A stretch of 56,480 nt of DNA from Bacteroidales bacterium (GTDB lineage: Bacteria; Bacteroidota; Bacteroidia; Bacteroidales; UBA932). The notes under the pieces are model-generated. The model did not search any database. It had not been told where the DNA came from and saw nothing but the letters and a program-made list of their open reading frames with translations. Positions 24,376 through 33,442 of the stretch are shown piece by piece. Numbering within the stretch: position 1 is the first letter of the stretch; each line of letters starts with the position of its first letter. The stretch is from NCBI GenBank assembly GCA_017445015.1, contig JAFSVL010000012.1:1-56480 (forward strand), written 5' to 3'. The position numbers and the translations under genes are program-made.

Positions 24376-26445
24376 ATGAAAAAGAAGAAACTCAACGGTG
24401 CCTATGACTGGAAATATAGCTCCGTAGGCGGAATGGTGCGCGTGGATCTCCGCAATGGCGCGGATATCGCCCATCTGGGGGAACTCGATCCGAAACTCTG
24501 GACGGTGCTGAGCTGCCCGACCAGCGGCCTGGAATTCGACAAGGACACGCTCCGGATGCTGGACACGGACGCCGACGGAAAGATCCGTGTCAACGAAGTG
24601 GTGGCCGCCGCCAGGTGGCTGACCTCCATCGTCCGGAACGCCGACCTGCTGCTCGAATCCCGCGATACCATCCCTTTCTCGGAATTCAATACGGAAAATC
24701 CCGACGGGGCGAGGCTTCTCGGATCGGCACGGCAGATTCTTTCCAACCTCGGTCTGGAAAAAGACGGGATCGGAATCGCTGAAACCTCCGACAATGTGGC
24801 GATCTTCGCCAAAACGCAGTTCAACGGCGACGGCATCATCACGGAAGCCAGCGCGGACGAAGACTCGCTGAAGGAAACAATCAAAAACTGTATCGACGCT
24901 GTCGGTGCAAAGACGGACCGCAGCGGGGCCCCGGGAACGGATGCGGAGGGCATCGAGACCTTCTATACCGCCCTTGCGGACTATGAGGCTTGGGTCTCCG
25001 AAGGCGAAGCGGCCAAGGCGGAGGTGTTCCCTTACGGGGATTCGACGGCCGACGCCCTTGCGGCCTGCGAGGCGCTCAGGGACAAAATCGACGATTTCTT
25101 CACGCGGTGCAAACTGCTTGCCTTCGACCCTGCCGTGGCGGCTTCCGTGACCACGGCGGTGGAGAAACTCGACGATATCGGCACCTGTCCGCTGGCTTTG
25201 CCCGCGAAGGATGCCGTGCTGCCCTTTGATGCCGTGAATCCCGCCTTTGAAGCGGATTTCGCCCGCCTGCGCGCTTTGGTGCTCGATCTGGATTTCCCCA
25301 AGGCAAAAGGCATCAGCGAAGCGGACTGGAAAGCGGTTCAGGCCAAGTTTGCCCCCTATACGGCATGGCTCGGTGCGAAGAAGGGCTCGGCGGTGGAAGC
25401 GCTGGGTATCGATAAGGTCCGTGAACTGCTGAAGGCGGACGCAAAGGCCGCCCTGCTCGAACTGGTTGAAAAGGACAATGCCCTCAAGGCCGAAGCGGAG
25501 TCCATCGAGGAGGTGAACAAACTCACCCACCTGTATCGCGACTTTTATCGTTTCCTTTGCAACTATCTTATCCTGAAGGAGTTCTATACCCGTGACCCGC
25601 AGAGGCGCGCGGTTTTTGAAGCGGGTGAACTCTATATCGACCAGCGTTGCTGCAAACTCTGCGTCAAGGTGGCCGATATGGCGGGACATGCGGATATGGC
25701 GGGCCTGAGCGGTATGTTCCTGCTTTATTGCAAGTGTTCCTCCAAGGTCCGTCCGGAGAGTTTCGATATCGTCGCGGTAATGACCGACGGCGGTGTCGCA
25801 AGCCTGCGCCCGGGCAAGAACGCGGTCTTTTATGACCGGAACGGGCTGGACTGGGACGCCGTGGTGACCAAGGTGGTGGATAACCCCATCAGCATCAAGC
25901 AGGCATTCTGGAGCCCTTACCGCAAGGCGGCGAATGCGATTACCGAGCGCATCAACAAGAGCGCTGCCGAAAAGGAGAACAAGGTCAATGCCGAAATGGC
26001 GGCCAAGGCGCAGGGCGAGACGCTTCCCGAACCGCCGAAGCCCGCATTCGACATCGCCAAGTTCGCCGGCATCTTCGCGGCTATCGGCATGGCGGTAGGC
26101 TTCCTGGCCTCCGCGCTTGCCGCCATTATCAAGCCCTGGTACAATGTGCTGATCGTATTCGCCATCCTGGTGGTTTTCATCTCCGGGCCGTCGATGTTCC
26201 TGGCCTGGCAGAAACTGCGCAAGCGCAATCTCGGCCCGGTGCTCAATGCCAACGGCTGGGCGATCAACTCCGTGATTCTGGTGAATATCGTCTTCGGCGC
26301 TACGCTCACCAGCGTCGCGAAGTATCCCAAGGTCCGCACCAAGGATCCCTACGCCAAAAAGAAAACCCCGCTGTGGCTCTGCATCCTTGATGTGCTGCTG
26401 GTCGCCGCGCTGATCGGCTTCGCGCTCTGGTTCTTCTGCAAATAA
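24376..26445 (+). CDS. Large EF-hand-like membrane protein, unknown function
   Basis: 689 residues, no signal peptide. Near the N-terminus LDTDADGKIRVNEVVAA (about residues 62-78) has the D-x-D-x-D-G spacing of a calcium-binding EF hand, and FNGDGIITEAS (about 148-158) looks like a second, degenerate one. A long helical middle (LREL/LLELVEKDNALKAEAES) contains a Cys cluster (QRCCKLCVKVAD; LLYCKCSS). The C-terminus carries three to four membrane helices (FAGIFAAIGMAVGFLASALA; VLIVFAILVVFISGPSMFLA; SVILVNIVFGATLTSV; ILDVLLVAALIGFALWFF). So a large cytoplasmic domain is anchored in the inner membrane. The family is widespread in Bacteroidetes in my recollection, but has no known role. Its stop overlaps the DUF6377-type regulator gene as TAATG, so they are probably functionally linked. 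Confidence 0.78.
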   Translation: MKKKKLNGAYDWKYSSVGGMVRVDLRNGADIAHLGELDPKLWTVLSCPTSGLEFDKDTLRMLDTDADGKIRVNEVVAAARWLTSIVRNADLLLESRDTIPFSEFNTENPDGARLLGSARQILSNLGLEKDGIGIAETSDNVAIFAKTQFNGDGIITEASADEDSLKETIKNCIDAVGAKTDRSGAPGTDAEGIETFYTALADYEAWVSEGEAAKAEVFPYGDSTADALAACEALRDKIDDFFTRCKLLAFDPAVAASVTTAVEKLDDIGTCPLALPAKDAVLPFDAVNPAFEADFARLRALVLDLDFPKAKGISEADWKAVQAKFAPYTAWLGAKKGSAVEALGIDKVRELLKADAKAALLELVEKDNALKAEAESIEEVNKLTHLYRDFYRFLCNYLILKEFYTRDPQRRAVFEAGELYIDQRCCKLCVKVADMAGHADMAGLSGMFLLYCKCSSKVRPESFDIVAVMTDGGVASLRPGKNAVFYDRNGLDWDAVVTKVVDNPISIKQAFWSPYRKAANAITERINKSAAEKENKVNAEMAAKAQGETLPEPPKPAFDIAKFAGIFAAIGMAVGFLASALAAIIKPWYNVLIVFAILVVFISGPSMFLAWQKLRKRNLGPVLNANGWAINSVILVNIVFGATLTSVAKYPKVRTKDPYAKKKTPLWLCILDVLLVAALIGFALWFFCK

Positions 26446-27995
26446 TGCGAAAGGGGGCACTCGCGGCCGCAGCGGCAGTTGCGTGCGTCTTATGGCTTTC
26501 CTCCTGCTCGGACAACCGTTTCAGACGGCTGGACGCTATCCTCGGGCAGGAGGAAGACATTGACGCCCGCGTGCGGCGGCGTACCGATTCCCTTACCCTG
26601 CTTTTCAATGCGGCGGGACCGGATTCGCTCCGTTTCCGCTTTGCGGAGCAGCTTTATGACGAATGGCGGCATCTGAACCTGGATTCCTGCAACCGCTATA
26701 CCGACGAGATGCTCCGTTACGCCGGCAGCGACAGCAGCCGCATCCTTTCCTCCCGTGCGGCGCTTGTGCGTACCCTCACGCGCAGGGGCGACCTGTCCGG
26801 GGCGGTAGAGGTATTCAAGGCGCTTGAGATTCCCTCGAATGCCTCCGAAAGTGACATCGACACTTATTTCTATATTGCCACGCGCCTGGTATCACAGTTG
26901 AACCGGACGGCAATTGATTCCCTGCTCTCCATGAAAGCCCTTGCGGACGACTATCTCAGCCGCTCCGGCCCCACGTACAAGGCCCTGCTTTTCAAGGTCA
27001 AGGAACTGCGCTACTACGGTAATCCGGATGAGGCGCTGGATGTTGTCAAGTCGATTCCGGTGGACGAAATAGAAGATGTCCATTACCGTTCCACCTACTA
27101 TATGTCGATATGCTCCATCTACATTGAGAAGGACGATCCCGTCTCCGCGATGGACTGGTGCGTAAAATCTGCCGAATGTGACCTGGGTTCGGGAATGAAG
27201 GATTACTTCTCCCTGTATCTGCTGGCGCGTCTTCTTTTTAAGGAAGGTGACACCGAGCGGGCCGTAAGGTATATGAACCGGGCGGTCCGTGATGCCCTCA
27301 TCTACAACTATCCCCTGGGGATGCAGCGTTCCGTCAGCGCGCTGAATTACATGAATGCCGCCATCTTCGACCTGCATCGCAAGCAGCGGATATTCCTGTG
27401 GCTGGGAATATTGCTTGTAAGCCTGTTCCTTCTGATTGCCCTGGTTCTGCTTTTCATCAACTCGCGCATGCTACGCAGGGTCAGGCGCGTCAACAACATG
27501 TACCGGCAGTCGCAATCCGAACTGCGCAGCGTATCTCTGATCAAGGACCACATGCTCGGCGAATACATGGGGCTGGCATCCAATTATATCTATGAAGTGG
27601 ATGAGCGGCGTTCCGCTTACCGGAAGATGCTGAAGGAAGAGGGCCCGGAAGCGCTGGCCAGGGTCTTTCGCGAACCGTCATTCGCCGATTCCGAGTTCCC
27701 CCGTTATTGCGATAATTTCGACAAGATATTTCTTGAAATTTTCCCGGATTTCATTGAAAAACTGAATGTTCTCATGCCCGAAGGGGCAAAGTTCGAGAAG
27801 ACTCCCGAAGGCGGCCTTACCTCGCAGTTGAGGATTCTGGCCCTTATCCGGCTGGGGATTTGCGACAGTTCCAGGATTTCCGTCATCCTGCATATATCCA
27901 AGGGTACCGTTTACACCTACCGTTCCGTCATGCGGCAGTCCGCACTTGTCCCTGAAACCTTCGAAGACGATGTACAGGGTATCGGAATCCTTTAA
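26445..27995 (+). CDS. TPR lipoprotein with DUF6377-type regulatory domain
   Basis: 516 residues. A lipobox-like N-terminus (VLWLSSC, Cys about residue 21) is followed by TPR-like helices in the periplasm (about 60-300), one membrane helix (IFLWLGILLVSLFLLIALVLLFI, about 317-339), a short coiled coil, and a cytoplasmic domain. That domain (MLGEYMGLASNYIYEVDE, FLEIFPDFIEKLNVLMPEG, QLRILALIRLGICDSSRIS, then VILHISKGTVYTYRS with helix-turn-helix look) matches the DUF6377 proteins of Bacteroidales as I recall them, which are one-piece membrane regulators near SusC/SusD loci. It ends 140 bases before the PUL promoter at 28113, making it the best candidate regulator of that locus. Confidence 0.78.
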   Translation: MRKGALAAAAAVACVLWLSSCSDNRFRRLDAILGQEEDIDARVRRRTDSLTLLFNAAGPDSLRFRFAEQLYDEWRHLNLDSCNRYTDEMLRYAGSDSSRILSSRAALVRTLTRRGDLSGAVEVFKALEIPSNASESDIDTYFYIATRLVSQLNRTAIDSLLSMKALADDYLSRSGPTYKALLFKVKELRYYGNPDEALDVVKSIPVDEIEDVHYRSTYYMSICSIYIEKDDPVSAMDWCVKSAECDLGSGMKDYFSLYLLARLLFKEGDTERAVRYMNRAVRDALIYNYPLGMQRSVSALNYMNAAIFDLHRKQRIFLWLGILLVSLFLLIALVLLFINSRMLRRVRRVNNMYRQSQSELRSVSLIKDHMLGEYMGLASNYIYEVDERRSAYRKMLKEEGPEALARVFREPSFADSEFPRYCDNFDKIFLEIFPDFIEKLNVLMPEGAKFEKTPEGGLTSQLRILALIRLGICDSSRISVILHISKGTVYTYRSVMRQSALVPETFEDDVQGIGIL

Positions 27996-28112
27996 TTTCC
28001 AGAAGGCAACGCCGACTTAAAACCAGCCTTCTACGGCTGTAAAATCTGTATTTCATAGTTTTTAAGGCTTTAATTATTCTTCGGCCTTGTTTTTTGCGCA
28101 CCTATAAATTCA

Positions 28113-28120
28113 TAGCTTTG
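28113..28120 (+). promoter_or_regulatory. -7 promoter box TAGCTTTG at the head of the PUL
   Basis: Exact TAnnTTTG, 16 bases before the ATG of the 37-aa leader ORF. A TTTG lies 16 bases further upstream (28093-28096), slightly too close. Upstream, CAGCC-TTCTAC-GGCTG (28024-28039) forms a small hairpin that may end the regulator gene's transcript. Confidence 0.55.
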
Positions 28121-28136
28121 TCCCGGATGACCGGCT

Positions 28137-28250
28137 ATGGACAGGGTCCCGTCATATATCGCACCGCAGGCAAGCGTTTCCTTTTATAAGGAGGATGCGC
28201 TGTGCCTTTCCGGAAACATCGAACAGTGGTATGAAGACGACATTGCCTGA
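28137..28250 (+). CDS. Short leader peptide, 37 aa
   Basis: MDRVPSYIAPQASVSF followed by KEDALCLSGNIEQWYEDD and a TGA at 28248-28250. It begins directly after the -7 box and overlaps the fimbrillin-EEP gene by 20 bases, a spacing that suggests translational coupling. The pattern (Y..P near the start, LC-L-S in the middle, acidic E-D-D-I near the end) repeats in the second short peptide at 30006. Similar 40-60-residue peptides ahead of surface lipoprotein genes are familiar in Bacteroidales. Function unknown. Confidence 0.6.
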   Translation: MDRVPSYIAPQASVSFYKEDALCLSGNIEQWYEDDIA

Positions 28251-29847
28251 GCTCATATCCCTGGTGTTCCTCGCGGCACTTCCCCTTTCCTGTACGAAAG
28301 GACAGGGACCTGAGGCGTGCGGACCTGCGGAAATCCTTTCCTTCACGGCCACGGCTCCGCCACCCGGGGATGCGGGGCGCGTCACCATAGACGCCTCCGG
28401 CAAGACCGCTTGGGAAGCCGGCGACGCTATCCGCATCTACTGGAGCGGCGGCAGTTGCGATGCCGTTACCCAGGACTGTGGAAGTACCGCGGTCTTCACG
28501 ACTTCAGATGCGGTTCCGACCGGAAAATCCGTGTACTGCGCCGTATATCCGGCCTCGCGCAAGGCAACCTTTGACGGATCCTCCCTTACCGTCGATTATA
28601 CCCAGACCGGTGAACCGGCCATCCTTGCCTGCAGCGCCATCTGCACGGCATCGACCACCACCCCCGGAGGGCCGCTTTTCTTTGCAAACAGCGGGGCGAT
28701 GTTGAAATTCGCCACATCTTCAGATAAAATCCACAGCGCCACATATCTTTCTTCCGGCACGAAAGTCTCCGCCGTGGCGGGCAGTAATTCCGATGCGCGT
28801 ATCCCTTACAGGAAGGGAACTTACTACATTCCGGTTCCCGGCGGCGATGCGCCGCGGGGCTTCTCGCTTCGCCTCAAGAATTATGATGGCCAGGATTATC
28901 CTGCCTTTCATCGCAGTGCGGCGCGTACCTTCGAGCGCTCCCACATCTATAATGTAGGAACCATTGAAGATAAACTCTTCGGCGGAACGGGAACGCCGGT
29001 CTCCAATCTGCGGGTGATGTCTTTCAATATCCTCCGCGGCGACACGCAGGGGCCGGACCACCTCTGGAGTGCCCGCAAAGACGCGTGTCTCGCCATGATG
29101 GCCTCCGACGCGCCGGATATCGTAGGACTGCAGGAATGTACCTCCGTCCAGCGGGACGATATCCTGGATGCTTTCCCGCGCTACGGCGCAGTGGGCGTGT
29201 CTGTCAGCGGGCTCAAGATAAGCGCATATCCGAAGGTGAGCTCCAACCCGATCTTATACGACGGAGAAAAGTTCCTTCTGGAAGATTGGGGGACTTTCTG
29301 GCTGTCGGATACCCCGGATGAGCCCGGTTCCTATACGTGGGGCTACGATAAGCCCCGCACATGCACATGGGCGCGGCTGAGGCTGCGCTGCGGCGGGCAG
29401 CGCTTGTACTTTTTCAACGCGCATGTTGAAAATGCCGGCGGCCAGGAGGCCAAAGAAAAGAGCATACTCCTGATAATCGAGCGGATCAAGGCCCTGAATC
29501 CGGACGGCAGCGTTCCGGTCATTTTCGGGGGCGACATGAACAATGTCATCTCAGCCTCGGCTCCCCTCGGCCCCATGGCGTCCTTCCTTGTGCATATTCC
29601 GAGCCATGCCCCCGTCACGGACAAAGGGCGTACATTCAATGGCTTCAGCGCAACAGGCGGCTCTGCCCTGGACCATCTTTTCTGCAGCTCCGCGTTCCGT
29701 CTGAAGCGCTTTTCCGTTGACCGGAAAGCCTATGCCGGAATTACCTATATCTCCGACCATTACCCGGTTTATGCGGATCTGGAACTGAATGTTTCCGCCC
29801 TTGCAGACAAGTTTACCGTTGAAGGGGAACCTTTAGGATTATTTTAA
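28231..29847 (+). CDS. Fimbrillin-like domain fused to EEP phosphoesterase
   Basis: 538 residues from the ATG at 28231, where the signal peptide begins (TLPELISLVFLAALPLSC, lipobox LPLSC). Residues about 25-250 are fimbrillin-like (VTIDASGKTAWEAGDAIRIYW; VYCAVYPASR; NSGAMLKF), the module used by Bacteroidales surface proteins. Residues about 258-525 are an endonuclease/exonuclease/phosphatase (EEP) domain: VMSFNILRGD, DIVGLQEC (metal-binding Glu), GTFWLSDTPDEPGSYTW, FNAHVEN, FGGDMNN (catalytic Asp/Asn) and YISDHYPVY. EEP enzymes include inositol phosphatases and sphingomyelinase-like phosphodiesterases as well as nucleases. The fusion likely displays a phosphoesterase at the cell surface. A 158-base gap with no gene follows. 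Confidence 0.83.
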   Translation: MKTTLPELISLVFLAALPLSCTKGQGPEACGPAEILSFTATAPPPGDAGRVTIDASGKTAWEAGDAIRIYWSGGSCDAVTQDCGSTAVFTTSDAVPTGKSVYCAVYPASRKATFDGSSLTVDYTQTGEPAILACSAICTASTTTPGGPLFFANSGAMLKFATSSDKIHSATYLSSGTKVSAVAGSNSDARIPYRKGTYYIPVPGGDAPRGFSLRLKNYDGQDYPAFHRSAARTFERSHIYNVGTIEDKLFGGTGTPVSNLRVMSFNILRGDTQGPDHLWSARKDACLAMMASDAPDIVGLQECTSVQRDDILDAFPRYGAVGVSVSGLKISAYPKVSSNPILYDGEKFLLEDWGTFWLSDTPDEPGSYTWGYDKPRTCTWARLRLRCGGQRLYFFNAHVENAGGQEAKEKSILLIIERIKALNPDGSVPVIFGGDMNNVISASAPLGPMASFLVHIPSHAPVTDKGRTFNGFSATGGSALDHLFCSSAFRLKRFSVDRKAYAGITYISDHYPVYADLELNVSALADKFTVEGEPLGLF

Positions 29848-29955
29848 TTTTACGGATGTGTATTTTTGCTTTTTATGCCTTCCCGATGCTTTCAATACCT
29901 GTTTTTCTCTTTTAGACATCAGTGTGAAACTTTAATTTTATCCTTAAGATATTGA

Positions 29956-29982
29956 TTTGATTTACTAATGATTTTTACTTTG
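29956..29982 (+). promoter_or_regulatory. Possible promoter TTTG-N15-TTACTTTG
   Basis: TTACTTTG at 29975-29982 is one base from consensus; TTTG at 29956-29959 is too close, while ATTG at 29951-29954 has 20-base spacing. It would place a leader of about 18 bases before the second short peptide at 30006 and start the long 30-53 kb transcript. Confidence 0.4.
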
Positions 29983-30005
29983 TAAAAAATCACAAAAGAA
30001 ACGCT

Positions 30006-30146
30006 ATGGAAAAAAACTGTTACCAATCACCGAAGGCAAAGGCCCTGGAACCTATAGAGCCTTTCCGGATTGCCTGCCTGTCCATGCAGGACTCTACGGC
30101 TGATACGTTCTTTGTCGAGGACGATATAACCGACGAGTTGTTTTAA
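30006..30146 (+). CDS. Short leader peptide, 46 aa
   Basis: MEKNCYQSPKAKALEPIEP, then FRIACLSMQDSTADTFF and an acidic end VEDDITDELF, with stop at 30144-30146. Same layout as the 37-aa peptide at 28137: Y/P near the start, a C-L-S core, and an acidic tail. The fimbrillin beta-helix gene follows 15 bases later. Two such peptides in front of two fimbrillin-type genes suggests a specific role (export aid or leader), not chance. Confidence 0.6.
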   Translation: MEKNCYQSPKAKALEPIEPFRIACLSMQDSTADTFFVEDDITDELF

Positions 30147-30161
30147 TTTATGGAGGAACGT

Positions 30162-32492
30162 ATGATGAAAAAGTTTTTCTGTATTTTCAGTATTGCGGCC
30201 CTTGCTTTCGCGGCCTGCACAAAAGAAACCGTTGCTCCTGAAGACGAGAACGGAAAGACCCCTTCCGAGGGGGTTACCATTACCTTTGCCTGCGAGGCTC
30301 CCATGCCCCCCATAGAGGACGGTTCCAAAACGACGGTAGATGCTTCCGGGCTTGTGGCCTGGGAAGCCGGTGATGAGATTGCCGTGTGGTATCTGGATTC
30401 CAACAACGAGCCCCAGTCCGTGACGGCGACCGCCGCTTCGGCAGGCAACAGCACCACTTTTACCGCCACCATCACTGACGGTTCCGCCCCGGATCATTTC
30501 TGGGCTGCTTATCCTGCAGGCAGCGGATCGCTTACGTACGAAGGCGGCAATGAGAATTTCGCCATTACCGTTACCAATTCGGACGGTACGTTCAAAGGGG
30601 CCAACTTCATGGCCGCATATTCGACGGCGGAGGCAATGAGCTTTGCCTTCAAAAATGCTGTCGGAATCGTGAAGATCGCCCTCCCTGCCGGCGGAGTCAT
30701 TTCTCACGGCGGGACGGATTATACCCTCAATGGTGTCCGTATTCGTGGTAAATCAAGCGGTATCAACCATAAGGGGACGGTAGAAGTCCTATTGAATTCG
30801 GAGAATTCGGCTGTTGAGAGTTTCTCTTCGGAAGTGACGGGCGGGGCTGGCAATATCTATGTCAATTTCGGTGATGAAGTCCGTAACGACGGGTTTGTCT
30901 ATCTGCCCTCTTTACCGGGAACACTTGGCGATGGTTTCGGTGTCAAGTACTTTGCACAGGGAGGAAAGAATATCCCCGGAATCGTTTCCAAGGATGCAGA
31001 AGTCACCTTCAGCCGTGGGCATATCAAGCCATTGTCCGACCTCACTGGCAAAATCGTCTGGGACTACTATGTTTCCCCGTCCGGCTCCGGTGACGGCCTC
31101 AGTGTCGCCAGTCCCATGTCAATAGACGGTTTATATACACTGCTCTACAGCAGAAGAAATGATTCGGATGCTGTTTATATGGCCTACGCAAATGTCCTGA
31201 ACGGTGTTACGGTACACTTCGAAGAAGGAAATTATACCGTTTCGCAAACCTTGCCGCTTACGGGCTATACGGAAGAAGTGGAGATTACCTTTGACGGTAA
31301 CGCCGCCATTCTTGACGGTGACGATGCTGTCGGTTTGCTCAATATCACGGCCAAAGTGAATATGCATGTCAGGAATATGACCTTCCAGCATGGAATGGTC
31401 ACCACTCAGGGAGGCGCAGTCAGATTGGACAGGAAAGACAGTAAGCTGGATTTTACAGGCTGCTCTTTCAAGAATAATTCTGCAGTGAATGGCGGCGCTA
31501 TAGCTGTTGTGGGGGCAGCCAGCTCCACGGACGAGGACCTGCAGGTTTCGTTCACCAATTGCCTGTTTGCTTCCAATACGGCTACAGCGCCCACTTCCGG
31601 TACTACTGGAGGAGCAGCTGTTCTGGTTTCTTCCGGAACGGGCGGAGGCATCGTGAGTTTCAACAATTGCCGTTTTGATCAGAACACAGCTCCGCAGGGA
31701 GCCTCATTCTTTACGAGTTCCAAAGTGGCTTCGTACTTCAACGGTTGTACATTCTATTTTGAGCAGGCGACCGGGACGGCATCCGGAATCGGCGGATATT
31801 CTGTTTACAGCGGCAATAAGGACGGGAGACTCGGGATGAACAATTGCACCATCCACGCGAAGAATAGGGATAATGCCAATGGTATCAACGCGGCCTCAAA
31901 CGGCGCGCAGATTCGTACCATCGGCTATAGTGCGATTGCAAACACGACGATATGGAGCAGCGGCGCTACTGGAAACCGGGCCAGTCTCATTGCCGGCCGC
32001 GGCCCTTCTATTGCAGGCGCTACTCCGCAGGACAATACGGTGGTCAATTGTGTTGTTCATCAGAAAAGTAATACATATAATGCGCTTTTCTTCCACGATA
32101 ATTACACCTGCCAGGTTTTATATTCCTTCTATGATGGCATCAACGGTACGCTTAAAGATGGCGTACAGGTTGTGACCGGATGCCATAACTGGGGTGAAAA
32201 GAATAACACTGCTCCGACGGGAGCCGCTGGGAATCCCAATAAGCCATATCAGGGTGTCAATCACACGTATTATACCTGGACTTTCTCAGCCGCCATGTAT
32301 CCGGATTTCACACCTGCAACGCTTGGATATGTGAAGGATGCCATCAAAAATACAAATGGCGTCGGGCAGGGGTTCTACAACTGGCTCGAAGACATCGGGG
32401 CTCTTGACAAAGACATTATGGGAAGAAGCCGCGGCAGTTCTGATTCAGACCTGCAGTCTCCCGGATCTTATCATATGACCTGGGTCCAGTAG
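30162..32492 (+). CDS. Fimbrillin-like + beta-helix surface lipoprotein
   Basis: 776 residues from the ATG at 30162, preceded by a GGAGG ribosome-binding-like sequence 7 bases upstream; an alternative ATG lies one codon later. Lipobox ALAFAAC. A fimbrillin-like segment (TTVDASGLVAWEAGDEIAVW, about residues 57-76; FWAAYPAGSGSL) leads to a right-handed parallel beta-helix from about residue 301 (YYVSPSGSGDGLSVASP, an 'SG(T/S)GDG' opening typical of pectate-lyase-fold adhesins; VHVRNMTFQHGM; FTGCSFKNNSAVNGGAI; FTNCLFASNTATAPTSGT). No lyase catalytic residues are evident, so binding or structural roles are more likely than cleavage. Confidence 0.78.
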   Translation: MMKKFFCIFSIAALAFAACTKETVAPEDENGKTPSEGVTITFACEAPMPPIEDGSKTTVDASGLVAWEAGDEIAVWYLDSNNEPQSVTATAASAGNSTTFTATITDGSAPDHFWAAYPAGSGSLTYEGGNENFAITVTNSDGTFKGANFMAAYSTAEAMSFAFKNAVGIVKIALPAGGVISHGGTDYTLNGVRIRGKSSGINHKGTVEVLLNSENSAVESFSSEVTGGAGNIYVNFGDEVRNDGFVYLPSLPGTLGDGFGVKYFAQGGKNIPGIVSKDAEVTFSRGHIKPLSDLTGKIVWDYYVSPSGSGDGLSVASPMSIDGLYTLLYSRRNDSDAVYMAYANVLNGVTVHFEEGNYTVSQTLPLTGYTEEVEITFDGNAAILDGDDAVGLLNITAKVNMHVRNMTFQHGMVTTQGGAVRLDRKDSKLDFTGCSFKNNSAVNGGAIAVVGAASSTDEDLQVSFTNCLFASNTATAPTSGTTGGAAVLVSSGTGGGIVSFNNCRFDQNTAPQGASFFTSSKVASYFNGCTFYFEQATGTASGIGGYSVYSGNKDGRLGMNNCTIHAKNRDNANGINAASNGAQIRTIGYSAIANTTIWSSGATGNRASLIAGRGPSIAGATPQDNTVVNCVVHQKSNTYNALFFHDNYTCQVLYSFYDGINGTLKDGVQVVTGCHNWGEKNNTAPTGAAGNPNKPYQGVNHTYYTWTFSAAMYPDFTPATLGYVKDAIKNTNGVGQGFYNWLEDIGALDKDIMGRSRGSSDSDLQSPGSYHMTWVQ

Positions 32493-32494
32493 CA

Positions 32495-33442
32495 TTGACG
32501 CAAATAATTCATAATCTTTCACTTCTGGCAGCGGGGGCCGTCCTCGCTGCCGGAGTGTTTGTATCCTGCGGCAAAGAGGATAAGGGAGGCGGTTCCGAGT
32601 CCGGCACTCCCTCCGGGGGGGAAACTCAGGAAATCCCCGTAACCGAGGTTTCTACGCTCAAGGTGATGAGTTTCAATATCCTGCGCGGAGACCTCGAAGG
32701 TCCGGACCACGACTGGACCGTCAGGCGGGAAGCCTGCCTTGCCATGATCGAGGCACAAGGACCCCACATTTTCGGCCTTCAGGAATGCTGCTGGACACAG
32801 CGCAGGCACATTCTTGCCTCCAACGGCCTTTTCGACGCAGTAGGCGTTGCAATAAACGGGCAGACCTCCGGCTACACCAATGTGTCGTCCAATCCTATCT
32901 TCTGGCGCAAGGACATATTTGAACTTCAGGAATGGGGAACGTTTTGGCTTTCTGACACTCCTGAAGCAATCGGTTCATATACCTGGAATTATCCGAAGCC
33001 CCGTACCTGCACCTGGGCCCGGCTCAAAATCCGCTGCAGCGGCAGGCAAATTTACTATTTCAATGCACATCTCGAGGCGCACGGCGGCCTGGAGCCCAAG
33101 GAAAAGGGCATTCTGCTGATCATCGAACGTATAAAGGAGAAGAACCCTTCCGGGCAGATTCCCGTCATCTTCGGCGGCGACATGAACAATGCGCTGACTT
33201 CCGGCGCCCCGCTTGGTCCCATGGCCCAGTACCTCAGCCATGCGCCCGGCAAATGCAGGACTACCGATACCGGGCGGACCTTCAACGGGTTCCGTGCCAC
33301 CGGCAATTCCGTGCTTGACCACTTGTTTTACAGCGAGGACCATTTCACCGGCCTCCGCTTCTATGTAGACCGCAAGGCCTACGAAGGCGTAACCTATATT
33401 TCAGACCATTATCCTGTTTTCTGTGAACTGGAAATCATTTAA
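32495..33442 (+). CDS. EEP phosphoesterase lipoprotein
   Basis: 315 residues. No ATG fits; the frame starts at TTG 32495, two bases after the previous stop, and then gives a clean lipoprotein signal (LAAGAVLAAGVFVSC, Cys25) and a Gly/Ser linker. The EEP domain (about residues 52-313) carries VMSFNILRGD, IFGLQEC (about 92-98), TFWLSDTPEAIGSYTW, FNAHLEA, FGGDMNN (about 226-232) and ISDHYPVF (about 303-310). It is a close paralogue of the EEP half of the 28231 gene (same GDxxGPDHxW and FWLSDTP segments). Probably a phosphomonoesterase or phosphodiesterase on the cell surface or in the periplasm. Confidence 0.82.
   Translation: MTQIIHNLSLLAAGAVLAAGVFVSCGKEDKGGGSESGTPSGGETQEIPVTEVSTLKVMSFNILRGDLEGPDHDWTVRREACLAMIEAQGPHIFGLQECCWTQRRHILASNGLFDAVGVAINGQTSGYTNVSSNPIFWRKDIFELQEWGTFWLSDTPEAIGSYTWNYPKPRTCTWARLKIRCSGRQIYYFNAHLEAHGGLEPKEKGILLIIERIKEKNPSGQIPVIFGGDMNNALTSGAPLGPMAQYLSHAPGKCRTTDTGRTFNGFRATGNSVLDHLFYSEDHFTGLRFYVDRKAYEGVTYISDHYPVFCELEII

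Noticed and set aside
24292-26460. 722-codon minus-strand ORF opposite the EF-hand-like gene
   Set aside because: Low-complexity His/Arg/Gly-rich antisense shadow; the plus-strand gene has a promoter, EF-hand-like motif and membrane helices.
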